NCBI GenBank assembly: GCA_964553795.1
Contig: CAZKMR010000005.1
Location: 42,690-106,689, forward strand
From: JADLHS01 sp964553795
GTDB lineage: Bacteria > Verrucomicrobiota > Verrucomicrobiia > Limisphaerales > JADLHS01
Reading direction: 5' to 3'
DNA: 64,000 nt
The notes beneath the pieces are model-generated. The model saw nothing but the letters and a program-made list of their open reading frames with translations. It searched no databases and was not told the origin of the DNA. This document shows positions 18,011 through 26,172 of this stretch, piece after piece. Numbering within the stretch: position 1 is the stretch's first letter; each line of letters opens with the position of its first letter. A program made the position numbers and the translations under genes.

Positions 18011-18526
18011 TCAGGCCGGCACGTAACCGGCATTGGTGGTTTGGGATTCCGTTTTCAAATCGCGAACGAGCGTCTCAATCATTTCGACGGCGCGCGGCAC
18101 AGCGGCGCGAACGGGCTCGCTCAGGGCAAAATCGCCACCCTCGTTTTCGAGCACGGCCGGCTCGCAACCAACGAGAAATAGTTTCTCGCACACGCCACCG
18201 AGCGATTGCGCCATTTGCAGGACGGCGACCGGACTGAGCGCGTGCGCGTCAACGGCGCTGTGGTCCAGTTCGTCCAGGCGCGCGAGGTCCGGTTCAATCA
18301 GGCACACCGTTCCGGGCGGTTCGCCGCGCGGCATCGCGTCCACCAGAATCACCGCGTCGTATCCGTCCGTGAGCGCGTACGCGAGGTCGTAACTGCGAAT
18401 CCCGAAATCAATGATGTCGAGGTCAGCGCCGCGTGGCCGCAGTTTCAAGTCGCGCACGACCTCGACACCAAAAGCGTCGTCGCCATGAAAGATGTTGCCG
18501 ATACCGGCGATGAGGATGCGCTTCAT
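18011..18526 (-). CDS. Hydrogenase maturation protease (HyaD/HupD family)
   Basis: A 171-residue endopeptidase that trims the C-terminal tail of the large subunit after nickel insertion. AGIGNIFHGDDAFGVEV at the N-terminus contains the first metal-binding acid, DAMPRGEPPG the middle Asp region, and DAHALSPVAVLQMA the metal-binding His segment. These are the nickel-sensing positions of the family. It overlaps the preceding 450-aa gene by ATGA and is followed by the 39-aa microprotein. The matching substrate is the 24-residue tail of HhyL. Confidence 0.93.
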   Translation of the reverse strand: MKRILIAGIGNIFHGDDAFGVEVVRDLKLRPRGADLDIIDFGIRSYDLAYALTDGYDAVILVDAMPRGEPPGTVCLIEPDLARLDELDHSAVDAHALSPVAVLQMAQSLGGVCEKLFLVGCEPAVLENEGGDFALSEPVRAAVPRAVEMIETLVRDLKTESQTTNAGYVPA

Positions 18527-19875
18527 ACGGTCACCTCCGGCAGCGGTTCGATTTCGTCCAAGCGATAAAAGAAGCGGTGACCGGGCTGGCGCAACATCCC
18601 GAGGTCCTTGCCCGGATCATCCTCCAACACGACGGCGAGATGGATAATGTCTTCCGCGTCCTGTTCGACCGCTTCCACCACCGCCGTTTTGCCGGCCAAC
18701 ATCAAATCAAACGCGTCGGCGCGCTGCTTCGGACACAGGCGCACTTTATCGCCGGCTTTGACGTCCACGCCGTTGACGCGGGCGCTTTGAATTTGTTTGC
18801 CGGGATTGAAGAACTCCTCCGCCGCTTTCACATCGCGCATCGTTCCGTGCATGTTCATGAAATGCTCGGGCGACAAATTCTGCGTGCGTTCGAGAATCTG
18901 CCGGGCGAATCCGTCCACGCTGCGCATCTCACGTTGTTCGGCTTCGGTCATGGTCAACACGCGTAACGTCAGCATTTCATCAATCTCCGTGGCGTCGCCG
19001 AAATCACCGTCGCTCTCCGGGGCGACACGAGGGTAGTCCGAAAGAATGATGGGTGAGGACAATACCGTGTCGCGGTCGCCCTGCGTTTCGTCGCCGACCA
19101 GCACCGGCCAAGTGCCGATATTCTGGCAATCGTCCACCAGGGTCTGGTGTTCAATCCCGGGATCGGTCAGCGAGATGAAATGGCTGCCCGGCGCGTGGAG
19201 AATCGTGTGAGCGGAAGCAAACATCCGCAGCAGCACCGCATCGGAGTCTTCCAAGTCGGACTGCGGCACGCGCGTCTGATTGAGAAGCTGCACCGTGAGT
19301 TTGAAACAGTTCGGCGCGACGGGTTGGGCGGTCAGGTTCACTGTGCCGCTTAACGCTTCCTGTCGCCGCACTAAGACGCCCGCGGCATTTCCGTGTTCAT
19401 CCTTGAGCGGTTCAAGCGTGCGCGCGGCGGCGAATCCAAACGATCGTGTCGTTTCGCATTTCCTACCAGCTTCGAGTGATTGCGGCGACAGAGTGATCTC
19501 GCGCTCGACCGCTTCCTGCCAGGTTTGATGCAGCGTTCCGCCGATTTCGAGTTCGGGCACGACGCGATAATCTGTTGTCTCCTCATCGGTCCAACGCGCG
19601 TTTGCGGCGACCCTTCCGACTTCGCGCCACGTCGGTTGCAAGAACCGCACCGATACTTCGAGTCGCGCCACCGGCTGGTCGCATTGGAGCAAACATTCCG
19701 TCTGCATCACACACGGTTCAGCGCCATGCTGCGCGAGGCTGTACGCTTCCGGATAGACCCGGCCAAAGGTGAAGCGTCCGCGCGCGTTCTTCTTCGCGGA
19801 CGGCCGATACGGATACAGAATGTAACCCTCGTACAGCACCGCATTAACGATTTGGTCGAGCAACTTTGCGTTCAT
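18523..19875 (-). CDS. Uncharacterised 450-aa protein of the group 1h hydrogenase operon
   Basis: A 450-residue soluble protein without signal or TM segments. The N-terminal part has LYEGYILYPYRPSAKKN and RFTFGRVYPEAYSL then MQTECLL; the C-terminal 100 residues hold GDKVRLCPKQRADAFDLMLAG, TAVVEAV and HLAVVLEDDPGKDLG, a beta-rich domain that looks like a small-barrel fold. I recall similar unnamed proteins in actinobacterial hydrogenase loci but know no function. Few Cys are present, so it is unlikely to be a ferredoxin. It overlaps DUF6084 and the protease gene by ATGA on both sides, implying coupled translation and a shared role. Confidence 0.8.
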   Translation of the reverse strand: MNAKLLDQIVNAVLYEGYILYPYRPSAKKNARGRFTFGRVYPEAYSLAQHGAEPCVMQTECLLQCDQPVARLEVSVRFLQPTWREVGRVAANARWTDEETTDYRVVPELEIGGTLHQTWQEAVEREITLSPQSLEAGRKCETTRSFGFAAARTLEPLKDEHGNAAGVLVRRQEALSGTVNLTAQPVAPNCFKLTVQLLNQTRVPQSDLEDSDAVLLRMFASAHTILHAPGSHFISLTDPGIEHQTLVDDCQNIGTWPVLVGDETQGDRDTVLSSPIILSDYPRVAPESDGDFGDATEIDEMLTLRVLTMTEAEQREMRSVDGFARQILERTQNLSPEHFMNMHGTMRDVKAAEEFFNPGKQIQSARVNGVDVKAGDKVRLCPKQRADAFDLMLAGKTAVVEAVEQDAEDIIHLAVVLEDDPGKDLGMLRQPGHRFFYRLDEIEPLPEVTV

Positions 19876-20528
19876 GCGAGCACCTCCTCGCGTTCCGCGG
19901 CCTGCGCCAGCAATCGTTGGACGGTTTGCTCCCACGTCGCGAGTCCTTGCGCGCGTTTGTAGGCGTTGAGTTGATCGAAGACGTCACGATCCAGCGCAAG
20001 CCACGCGCTGTTCGGGTAATGTTCATCCATCATCTCGCGCCAGACGCGCGTCGGCATCTGATACGTCGCCTCTTTGTTCCAGGAAATTTGTTGCACCTGC
20101 AAGCGCCCATCCGCGGCCGCATAAAACACCGTGCCGCTGAACAGGAACAGCAACGGAATGTCGCCGCCATCGAGTGCGTGAAAAAACTTCGTCGCCGCCA
20201 CATTGAGATCGAACGTGCAGGGCACGACTAATTGCGCCGTCGTGCGACCGGTGAACGGACTGACGATAGTGCTGGTGATGGTCCAAAGCCGGTTGCGCAA
20301 GGTTTGGCCCCATTGGGCCGGCGCGCCAAACAATTCAACTAGTTTTTCCTTCTCGTCCGACGTGTAACCGCGGCGTGGGCACTGAATCTGAATCTGTGCC
20401 TGGAGCATGACACTATGTATGGATTCGGTCGGCGGCTGATTCTCGAGGTCCACCTGGAACTGCAACAACGGCGTCATGCCCCGGGACGCGGGCGCGACGT
20501 TGGTGATCTTGAAATCCAAGTCAGGCAT
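19872..20528 (-). CDS. DUF6084-like protein
   Basis: A 218-residue protein, mostly beta-strand by sequence pattern (alternating hydrophobic residues), with QAQIQIQCPRRGYTSDEKEKL, LFGAPAQWGQTLR, and a late FYAAADGRLQVQQISWNKEA. It resembles the family I know as DUF6084, which is found beside DUF5947 in group 1h hydrogenase loci. No cofactor motif is visible. The ATG at 20528 overlaps the DUF5947 stop by eight bases; a longer frame to 20582 lies inside that gene. Confidence 0.75.
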   Translation of the reverse strand: MPDLDFKITNVAPASRGMTPLLQFQVDLENQPPTESIHSVMLQAQIQIQCPRRGYTSDEKEKLVELFGAPAQWGQTLRNRLWTITSTIVSPFTGRTTAQLVVPCTFDLNVAATKFFHALDGGDIPLLFLFSGTVFYAAADGRLQVQQISWNKEATYQMPTRVWREMMDEHYPNSAWLALDRDVFDQLNAYKRAQGLATWEQTVQRLLAQAAEREEVLA

Positions 20529-21174
20529 GCGCCACCTCCGGAACTGGAACGTTCGGTGAACCTGGTTGGCGGAGACTGGCAAAGAACTGGTTGATCTCGC
20601 GCCAAACCGCTTCGCCGCCAGACAAGCCGCGCCAATGGCTGCGAATCAAACCGACGAGTTGATAGCAAACGTCTATCGGCGCGATGAAATACTCGCGCGC
20701 CGCCCCGACGCGATTCACGAGCAACGCCGCGACATCCGGCTCCATCTCGTTGAGCGCCGGATTTGCAGCGGCCAATTCATCCCAGTTCTCGAGTGACAGC
20801 AACGATTCCGTCGCGCCGGCGGGACTGGGATACATTGCGATCACTTTCCCGGTCGCGGAATTGTGGTAGAAGAATGCGAGATTGATCGGCAGGGACAGGC
20901 TTTCCCATTGCGCATCGGTCATGGTGAATTCCGGCAAAGGGTGGGCGTCGCGCGGAATCAGTCTGAACCGCCCGCCCACCACATCCTGAAACCGCAGCGC
21001 GCACGGATCGCAGGCGCAGATGATGTGGCGTTGGGCCATTTCCAGCAGATGCCGGTGCGTCGGGGGCAGTGCCACACTGCACAAATCACAATGCTCCTCC
21101 ACCGGCATCGGCTGCGCCAACCGGCGCAACGCCGTCAAACCGCTGTTTCGTTGGTTGAGGGGAGGAAAATTCAT
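20521..21174 (-). CDS. DUF5947-like Cys-rich protein
   Basis: A 217-residue protein. Near the N-terminus, EHCDLCSVALPPTHRHLLEM and HIICACDPCALRFQD give five Cys (29, 32, 53, 55, 58) and nearby His, arranged like a metal or Fe-S site (CxxC ... CxCxxC). The rest is a soluble domain with FRLIPR and LAFFYHNSATGKVIAMYPSPAG. It matches my memory of the DUF5947 family in hydrogenase loci. The Cys set makes it the best candidate in this operon for an extra electron carrier or assembly factor, but this is untested. Confidence 0.78.
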   Translation of the reverse strand: MNFPPLNQRNSGLTALRRLAQPMPVEEHCDLCSVALPPTHRHLLEMAQRHIICACDPCALRFQDVVGGRFRLIPRDAHPLPEFTMTDAQWESLSLPINLAFFYHNSATGKVIAMYPSPAGATESLLSLENWDELAAANPALNEMEPDVAALLVNRVGAAREYFIAPIDVCYQLVGLIRSHWRGLSGGEAVWREINQFFASLRQPGSPNVPVPEVAHA

Positions 21175-21216
21175 CGCGGCGACGGATTTGGTTTCTGAGG
21201 AGGGTTCGGTTTGGAT

Positions 21217-21414
21217 TTATGCAGGTGGAATGTGCGGCATGGAAGGATCAATGGGCTGTTCGTCTTCCGCGTTGATGCCGGTGGCATCGCGGGCCGACCG
21301 ATACTGTTTCTGTTCGCCGCGTCCCGCCTCGCGACCTTTGCGCAAGGCCATTTCCTCGCCGCGCGCCGTACCCGGCACATGCACGGGCTCGGTTGGTTTA
21401 TGATTCGTTTGCAT
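21217..21414 (-). CDS. Small charged 65-aa protein, first gene of the hydrogenase run
   Basis: A 65-residue hydrophilic protein: a charged middle (ARGEEMALRKGREAGRGEQK), then RSARDATGINAEDEQ and an end of PIDPSMPHIPPA. AAAGGA lies six bases before the ATG at 21414; another ATG two codons upstream abuts the same site and is less likely. It is 42 bases before the DUF5947 gene. The ARD.TGI.....PIDP.MP..PPA pattern seems familiar from actinobacterial hydrogenase loci, but I know no function. Low complexity suggests a disordered protein. Confidence 0.65.
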   Translation of the reverse strand: MQTNHKPTEPVHVPGTARGEEMALRKGREAGRGEQKQYRSARDATGINAEDEQPIDPSMPHIPPA

Positions 21415-21861
21415 TGTCATTCCTTTCACCCGACGGACATTCTTCTTCGACCGACCAGATTGGCAGCCGACCGGTAACAACTGGATTCACGTCGTCGGGG
21501 CACGCCAGAACAAGGTTCGCGCCCGAGACGATTGAAATTGAAAATGCCCACCCAGCGAACACCGGTTGTCACAAGAAGTTTGGGGTGTTGGCCGGAGGTG
21601 AAGCATGGCCTACCCTAAGAGCCGGCATTGCGGCTCACAATCGGAGTGTGGGCGGATTCGCAATCAGTCCGCAGATGACGGGCTCTGAGATATTTTCTCA
21701 TGCTCACCATAAGTTCGAGCGGACAAGCTTCCGTTCAAAAGAACAGCGCGGCAGCCCACACCGATTGGAAGCGACGAAAGTGTCAGCAAGCCCGCTGCAT
21801 CCAATCGGTTGACCCGCGAAAAAGACAAACAGCACGGGCGGCACGCCCCGCCACGGAGTTT
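21415..21861. other. Non-coding stretch upstream of the hydrogenase run
   Basis: About 450 bases without a convincing gene on either strand. It lies upstream of the first hydrogenase-run gene (minus strand), so the operon promoter should be here. I see no clear sigma-54 or sigma-70 boxes. A small hairpin AGCCG/CGGCT is at 21619-21634. Confidence 0.5.
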
Positions 21862-22074
21862 TCAGCGACGGCGGGATCGCGACGCAGGCTGTCGTTCGGC
21901 AACCGTGTCAGTCGTCGTGCAACACACGCAGCCCGTGCCGGCGGCACAACCACGGCAGCAATACAGCGTGCCGCGACGCTCGACGCCTTCGCCGGGCCAC
22001 TTCTTGCGCATCATGCCGCACGCTGGACACGCTTCCTGAATGCGACCGTTCTGTTTTTTACCGAGTTGTTCCAT
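21862..22074 (-). CDS. Cys-rich mini-protein, probable metal-binding
   Basis: A 70-residue protein with CPACGMMRKKW near the start and YCCRGCAAGTGCVCC further on, eight Cys in two groups, then a basic tail ending RSRRR. The Cys spacing suggests a zinc ribbon or a small metal-sequestering protein. GGAG lies nine bases before the ATG. It overlaps the SPW-repeat gene by 17 bases, so it is probably the last gene of the epimerase/VKOR/SPW group. Function unknown. Confidence 0.65.
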   Translation of the reverse strand: MEQLGKKQNGRIQEACPACGMMRKKWPGEGVERRGTLYCCRGCAAGTGCVCCTTTDTVAERQPASRSRRR

Positions 22075-22465
22075 GCAAATGACTCCGACGTTTGTTGTGG
22101 CCGTCAGTTGAATCCGAGCCGTGCCGATAGAATTCCACCCAGCCGCGAGGCGGTTGATTCGAACGACTCGGAATCACCGCGAGCATCAGCAATAGCAAAC
22201 CGACGACGAGATGATTCTGTTCCGCCGGCGCGGTCACCGTTGCCGAGAAAAACGCACCGGCGATGAGCCAGCCGGCCACAACGACCGTGAACAGATGAAT
22301 CTTCTCGAGGCGCTTCCAATAAGAGAGCAACGCGAAGACCGCCACTGCTCCCGCGCCGGCAAAATCCTTCATCCACCAGTCGGTTCGCCCCGGCTCATGG
22401 CCAAAGACAAACGGACTGATCGCCAGCCAGCCCGCCAACATCACTTCCACGACGCGCGCCCACAT
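22058..22465 (-). CDS. SPW-repeat membrane protein
   Basis: A 135-residue membrane protein beginning MWARVVEVMLAGWLAISPFV, with the Ser-Pro-Phe/Trp motif that names the SPW family, followed by three further hydrophobic helices and a polar tail. The ATG overlaps the VKOR-like stop by one base (TGATG), a sign of translational coupling. SPW proteins commonly accompany NAD-epimerase and VKOR-like genes as I recall; their function is unknown. Confidence 0.8.
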   Translation of the reverse strand: MWARVVEVMLAGWLAISPFVFGHEPGRTDWWMKDFAGAGAVAVFALLSYWKRLEKIHLFTVVVAGWLIAGAFFSATVTAPAEQNHLVVGLLLLMLAVIPSRSNQPPRGWVEFYRHGSDSTDGHNKRRSHLHGTTR

Positions 22466-23175
22466 CACCGGCGCCTCCCCGCCATTTCCTGTGCGACGAC
22501 GTGCGCCGTTTCGGACGGCCGCCCCCAAAGGGTGTTCCACAACAACCGGACATCGCGTTTGCGTTTCCACACCCGCCAAAGAAACAGCAGGCTCGACCAG
22601 ACTTCGTCATACGCCAACACCACCAGTGTGAGCGAAATCACCGCGGTGACCAGGCACAGAAAACACCACGAACCGACAACCGCTCCCTGCATGAAAACCA
22701 GAATCGCGCTGACGATGCCCAGGGGAATGACATCAATCCCGAACACGATCACCAGCCAAGGCCGGAATTGCCAACGCCGGGTCGAGCCTGCTAGGGCAAA
22801 GAGAATGTCGCCCAGATAAGCCATCGCGCCGAGAATGGCGTCCGGCACGCGAAACCATCCTTTCATCGTGTGGGAAACCGTGGAATCCAACACGCGTTGG
22901 CTGCCCGCACCGAAGACGGGATCCCACACATCGTCAATCAGCCGCCACTGATACAGCCCCATGTAAGTTGCGATCAAGAACGCCACCGCCGCAATGCCGC
23001 TAATCAGCACTCGCTGGCTCCATTGTGAAGGGTTTATGTCCCACGGCTCGGGCGCCGCGCGCAAATCCGGAGCATCTGACTCCGCCACCGGCGCCGGGGC
23101 TGACGTTACCGACGCGCTGCTTCGGCCTCCCGCTGCAGGGCTTTCGGCAGCGGCAATTTGTTTTTCTCGTACCAT
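22465..23175 (-). CDS. Vitamin K epoxide reductase-like membrane protein lacking loop cysteines
   Basis: A 236-residue protein with a polar Ala/Ser/Pro-rich N-terminus (about 1-55) and four to five TM helices. SWCFLCLVTAVISL carries the VKOR active-site CxxC. The loop that in standard VKORs bears two more Cys reads GSQRVLDSTVSHTMKGW and has none, so electron relay to a partner must differ. It overlaps the epimerase gene by 70 bases if ATG 23175 is used; no better internal start is apparent. Confidence 0.78.
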   Translation of the reverse strand: MVREKQIAAAESPAAGGRSSASVTSAPAPVAESDAPDLRAAPEPWDINPSQWSQRVLISGIAAVAFLIATYMGLYQWRLIDDVWDPVFGAGSQRVLDSTVSHTMKGWFRVPDAILGAMAYLGDILFALAGSTRRWQFRPWLVIVFGIDVIPLGIVSAILVFMQGAVVGSWCFLCLVTAVISLTLVVLAYDEVWSSLLFLWRVWKRKRDVRLLWNTLWGRPSETAHVVAQEMAGRRR

Positions 23176-24203
23176 TCAACGGGATTCCGTTTCAATTCCG
23201 CCACCATGCTCGGCAGCACGTCGCTCAAGAAATGTTTCGGCGTCCACTCCAATCGCTCCCGAGCGCGGGTGATCTCCACCGGGTAATGATCGTCCGCCAA
23301 TTCAATCATCCAGGGTTTGATGAACGGGTCCACGCCCGGCAGCTTCTGCTGCAACCACGCGCCGGCCCGCGCCGCCGCTTTGGGGATACGCAAGGTCGGC
23401 CATTCGCGGGAGTGCACCAGTTCCCCGATGCGATCCTGCAACGCGCCGTAACTCATGGTGGTCGGTTCGGCGATGAGAAAAGTTTCCTCCGCGCCCAGTT
23501 TCTTCCGGCGCGAAATCACGGCGCGCAGGCACGCCGTCAGGTCGTCGAGATGAATGAACGGCTGGCCGTGCGAGGTGTTTCCCGGGAATAGAAAACTCTC
23601 GAATTGTTTCTCGTAAATGCGCCGAATCTGCTGTCCGATGGGCAAGGAATGACATTCATGGTCATACACTCCCGCAATCCGCAGGATAACGAGCGGAATG
23701 TCGCCGTGAGTGGCCTGCAATGCTTTTTCCGCCTCGATTTTTGATTGCGGATAAGCCCATTCGCCGCGCGTCGGAGACGTTTCGGTCAGCGGTTCGCTCT
23801 CTTCCGTCACCGGCTGCATCACCAGCAGACTGCTCGAGAAGACGAATTGCTCGACGTCCAGTTCTTGCAGCGCCTGCATCAACCGGCGCGAGCCTTCCAC
23901 CGTCAGTTTGCGATACAGCGGACTCGGCTCGCCGGAAAAATCGGCATACGCCGCCAGATGAACGACACTGGCCAGCCGCGGCCCGAATTCCGAGCGCACT
24001 TTGGCCAGCGCCTCGCGGACACTGGCGTCGGACGTCAGATCACATTCCAACCAGTGCGCGCCATCGGGCGTCCCCGAGGCTTCTTCCACATCCAAGCCGA
24101 AGACTTCATAGTCCGGCACCAACGCCTCTTGCAGCCGCGTGCCGATTAAACCATTGCTTCCGGTGATGAGAACCAAATCGCGAGAGGAGGATTTCTGGGG
24201 CAT
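23106..24203 (-). CDS. NAD-dependent epimerase/dehydratase (extended SDR)
   Basis: A 365-residue Rossmann-fold protein. LVLITGSNGLIGTRL near the N-terminus is the GxxGxxG dinucleotide site, VVHLAAYADFSG follows, and an SSSLLV then AYPQSKIEAEKA (YxxxK) provides the catalytic pair. The C-terminal part (GVDPFIKPWMIELADDHYPV, LEWTPKHFL) is typical of sugar-nucleotide epimerase-like enzymes. The substrate is unknown. It heads a minus-strand group with the VKOR-like and SPW genes. The start at 24203 was chosen because the upstream extension crosses the terminator-like hairpin. Confidence 0.88.
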   Translation of the reverse strand: MPQKSSSRDLVLITGSNGLIGTRLQEALVPDYEVFGLDVEEASGTPDGAHWLECDLTSDASVREALAKVRSEFGPRLASVVHLAAYADFSGEPSPLYRKLTVEGSRRLMQALQELDVEQFVFSSSLLVMQPVTEESEPLTETSPTRGEWAYPQSKIEAEKALQATHGDIPLVILRIAGVYDHECHSLPIGQQIRRIYEKQFESFLFPGNTSHGQPFIHLDDLTACLRAVISRRKKLGAEETFLIAEPTTMSYGALQDRIGELVHSREWPTLRIPKAAARAGAWLQQKLPGVDPFIKPWMIELADDHYPVEITRARERLEWTPKHFLSDVLPSMVAELKRNPVEWYEKNKLPLPKALQREAEAARR

Positions 24204-24227
24204 AGGAAAATCTTCAATTGCTGGTTG

Positions 24228-24265
24228 AAAGAGGAAGAACCGGCGGTGCCAGCCTGGCACCGCCG
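24228..24265 (-). terminator. Likely Rho-independent terminator after the BON-domain gene
   Basis: CGGCGGTGCCA and TGGCACCGCCG form an 11-bp stem with a GCC loop (24241-24265). Read on the minus strand it follows the BON gene stop by 18 bases and is followed by TTCTTCCTCTTTC, a T-rich tract. It separates that gene from the epimerase group. Confidence 0.7.
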
Positions 24266-24283
24266 GCGGTGCATTTTCCCCCG

Positions 24284-25873
24284 TTACGAGGTCGGTTCCC
24301 CGTTGATCTTCAGTTCACTTTTCACGGACATGGCACCCGCCTGATACGCATTGTCAATGGCGCTGCTTTGTTCCCGCCAACTGTCCACTTCTCCGGACAG
24401 GGTCGCCACACCATCTTCCACCGTGATGGTGATGTCTCCGCCATCCACGAAGGGACTCCAGAAGTACTGGCTTTGGATGTTCTGGCGTAACCGTTCATCC
24501 GGGTCTTGCGTGTAGTAACCGGGCGTGCCGAAGGTCCACGGGCCGTAATACGGAGCGTAGAAACTCGATCCGATGGCGAGTTCGCGATTGAGATCCACCG
24601 TCAGGTTGTTGGCCACTTCCACCACGCCTTTAACACCGGAAGCAACAAGCTCGGCATTCCGCTTCTCAAAATACGAATCCACCATGCCCGTCAGATACGC
24701 CTTTTGATTGATCACGCGCACGTCCACTTCCCAACGTTCGAGATAAGGATCAGCCTCCAAGGCCTGCATGACAGTCTTGGCGAGCTTCTCATCTTCCGGA
24801 CTCGCGTCCGGCCGGACTTTCAGCAAGTTGACCACGGACCAGACCCCGAAGGTATTTTGGGCATCGCGCTCGGCGGCCCGTTTCGCTTTGAGATTGTCCA
24901 CGGTGCCGCTCAACGTGACCACGCCCCCGGTGACGTCAACAGTCGGTTTGAAGGAATACACCCGCGGGTCATACAAGAAGGCGTCAATGACGGCGGCCTT
25001 GATTTCCGCGTCACTCGGTTGCGCCGCATATCGGCTCTGCCGCTGGTTGGCATCTTCCAACACCGGCCGCACTTCCAGTTTGTCCGCGTTAACCGACGCC
25101 ACTCCCGCCACCCAGGCGGAGGACGTGGCATTGTCCTTCTCGATCGCGCTACCCACCGAGCCGCTCAAGCGGGCCTGACCATTGTTCACGTTCACGTTGA
25201 TCAGCGCTTCATCGATCCAGACATTGGCTTTCAAACGCGCCTTGATGTCCGCTTCGATCTCGAGATCGGGCCGGTTCGTGGTCGCTTTCCAGGTGATTTC
25301 GTTTTTCACGTCGCGGACGCCGAGAACCCCCTTGGCCACCTGCGCGGACAATTGTTGTTCCTGCCACGATTCGACTTTGCCGGTCAAGGTCGCCACACCG
25401 TCTTTGACTTTGACTTTGACCTCGTAAGAGTCCGTCGCGGGATCGCTCAACAAGGCGGTTTCAATCGCCGTGCGAATGTCGCGGTCCGTACGATTCGACG
25501 CGCGCACGGTCATTTGATCCACCACGGCGCGGACGCCGCGAATGGTTTTAGCCAGTTTCACGGCGCGTTCCTTCGCCAACAGATTGTCCACCGTGCCGGA
25601 CAAAGTAACCACGCCGTTGGCGGTCGTCGTATCAATCAAATGCGCCGCCACGCCTTCATCCAACAATAACTCCGCATCCACGGCGCGCGTGATGGTTTGA
25701 TCGGTGATTTCCGGCATGGCGCTGGCCGTCGGTTTGACCGCGGCCCCGACGGAGGCCTGCATCAACCAGCCGACCAAAGCGGCGAGGCACCACAGCCCAC
25801 ACTTGGCGCTCGGGCCGAAACGCCAGGCCCGCGGAGATTCCTTTCGCGTTCTTGCTTCGATTCTGTCTTTCAT
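24284..25873 (-). CDS. Periplasmic protein with six BON domains
   Basis: A 529-residue exported protein: basic start, hydrophobic signal segment LAALVGWLMQASVGAA (about 30-45), then six BON repeats at roughly 55-123, 128-198, 203-273, 285-355, 360-430 and 460-527. Each has the I...A...L pattern, a V..G.a.L.G.V core and a V..V.N.l end. BON domains bind phospholipid membranes (OsmY, DolP), so a stress or envelope role is likely. A Tyr/Pro-rich linker (SFYAPYYGPWTFGTPGYY) sits before the sixth repeat. AAAGGA is seven bases before ATG 25873. It is divergent from the acyl-ligase fusion. Confidence 0.88.
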   Translation of the reverse strand: MKDRIEARTRKESPRAWRFGPSAKCGLWCLAALVGWLMQASVGAAVKPTASAMPEITDQTITRAVDAELLLDEGVAAHLIDTTTANGVVTLSGTVDNLLAKERAVKLAKTIRGVRAVVDQMTVRASNRTDRDIRTAIETALLSDPATDSYEVKVKVKDGVATLTGKVESWQEQQLSAQVAKGVLGVRDVKNEITWKATTNRPDLEIEADIKARLKANVWIDEALINVNVNNGQARLSGSVGSAIEKDNATSSAWVAGVASVNADKLEVRPVLEDANQRQSRYAAQPSDAEIKAAVIDAFLYDPRVYSFKPTVDVTGGVVTLSGTVDNLKAKRAAERDAQNTFGVWSVVNLLKVRPDASPEDEKLAKTVMQALEADPYLERWEVDVRVINQKAYLTGMVDSYFEKRNAELVASGVKGVVEVANNLTVDLNRELAIGSSFYAPYYGPWTFGTPGYYTQDPDERLRQNIQSQYFWSPFVDGGDITITVEDGVATLSGEVDSWREQSSAIDNAYQAGAMSVKSELKINGEPTS

Positions 25874-26172
25874 GATTTGTCCTTTCGTTTGAGAATTAAA
25901 ATGGCTGCGTCCCGCACCTGAAGCCCTCTCCCGTCGGAACCCAGCAAGAGTCGAAGTCAAACCTGACACCGATGCAACCACGGCACAATCGGCCCGGACT
26001 CTGATTACGAACTCAGAAAAACTCCCACCCCGCCTGCTTTTTCGCCGTAAACCAATCTATGCCTCACTTGAATTTCCCCGCTCCTATGCACCCCAACTGT
26101 GTTACGTTCCGGCAAACCATCGCCCCCCGTCCGGCTCGATGGATAATCCCAAACTGACCCCAAGAGTCATCA

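Noticed and set aside
21171..21380. A 69-codon minus-strand frame overlapping the 65-aa gene
   Set aside because: Basic, Pro-rich and without a leader; the other frame has AAAGGA at good spacing and a sensible charged composition.
21415..21861. Sigma-54 type promoter for the hydrogenase operon
   Set aside because: I looked for TGGCAC-N5-TTGC on the minus strand and found no convincing match.
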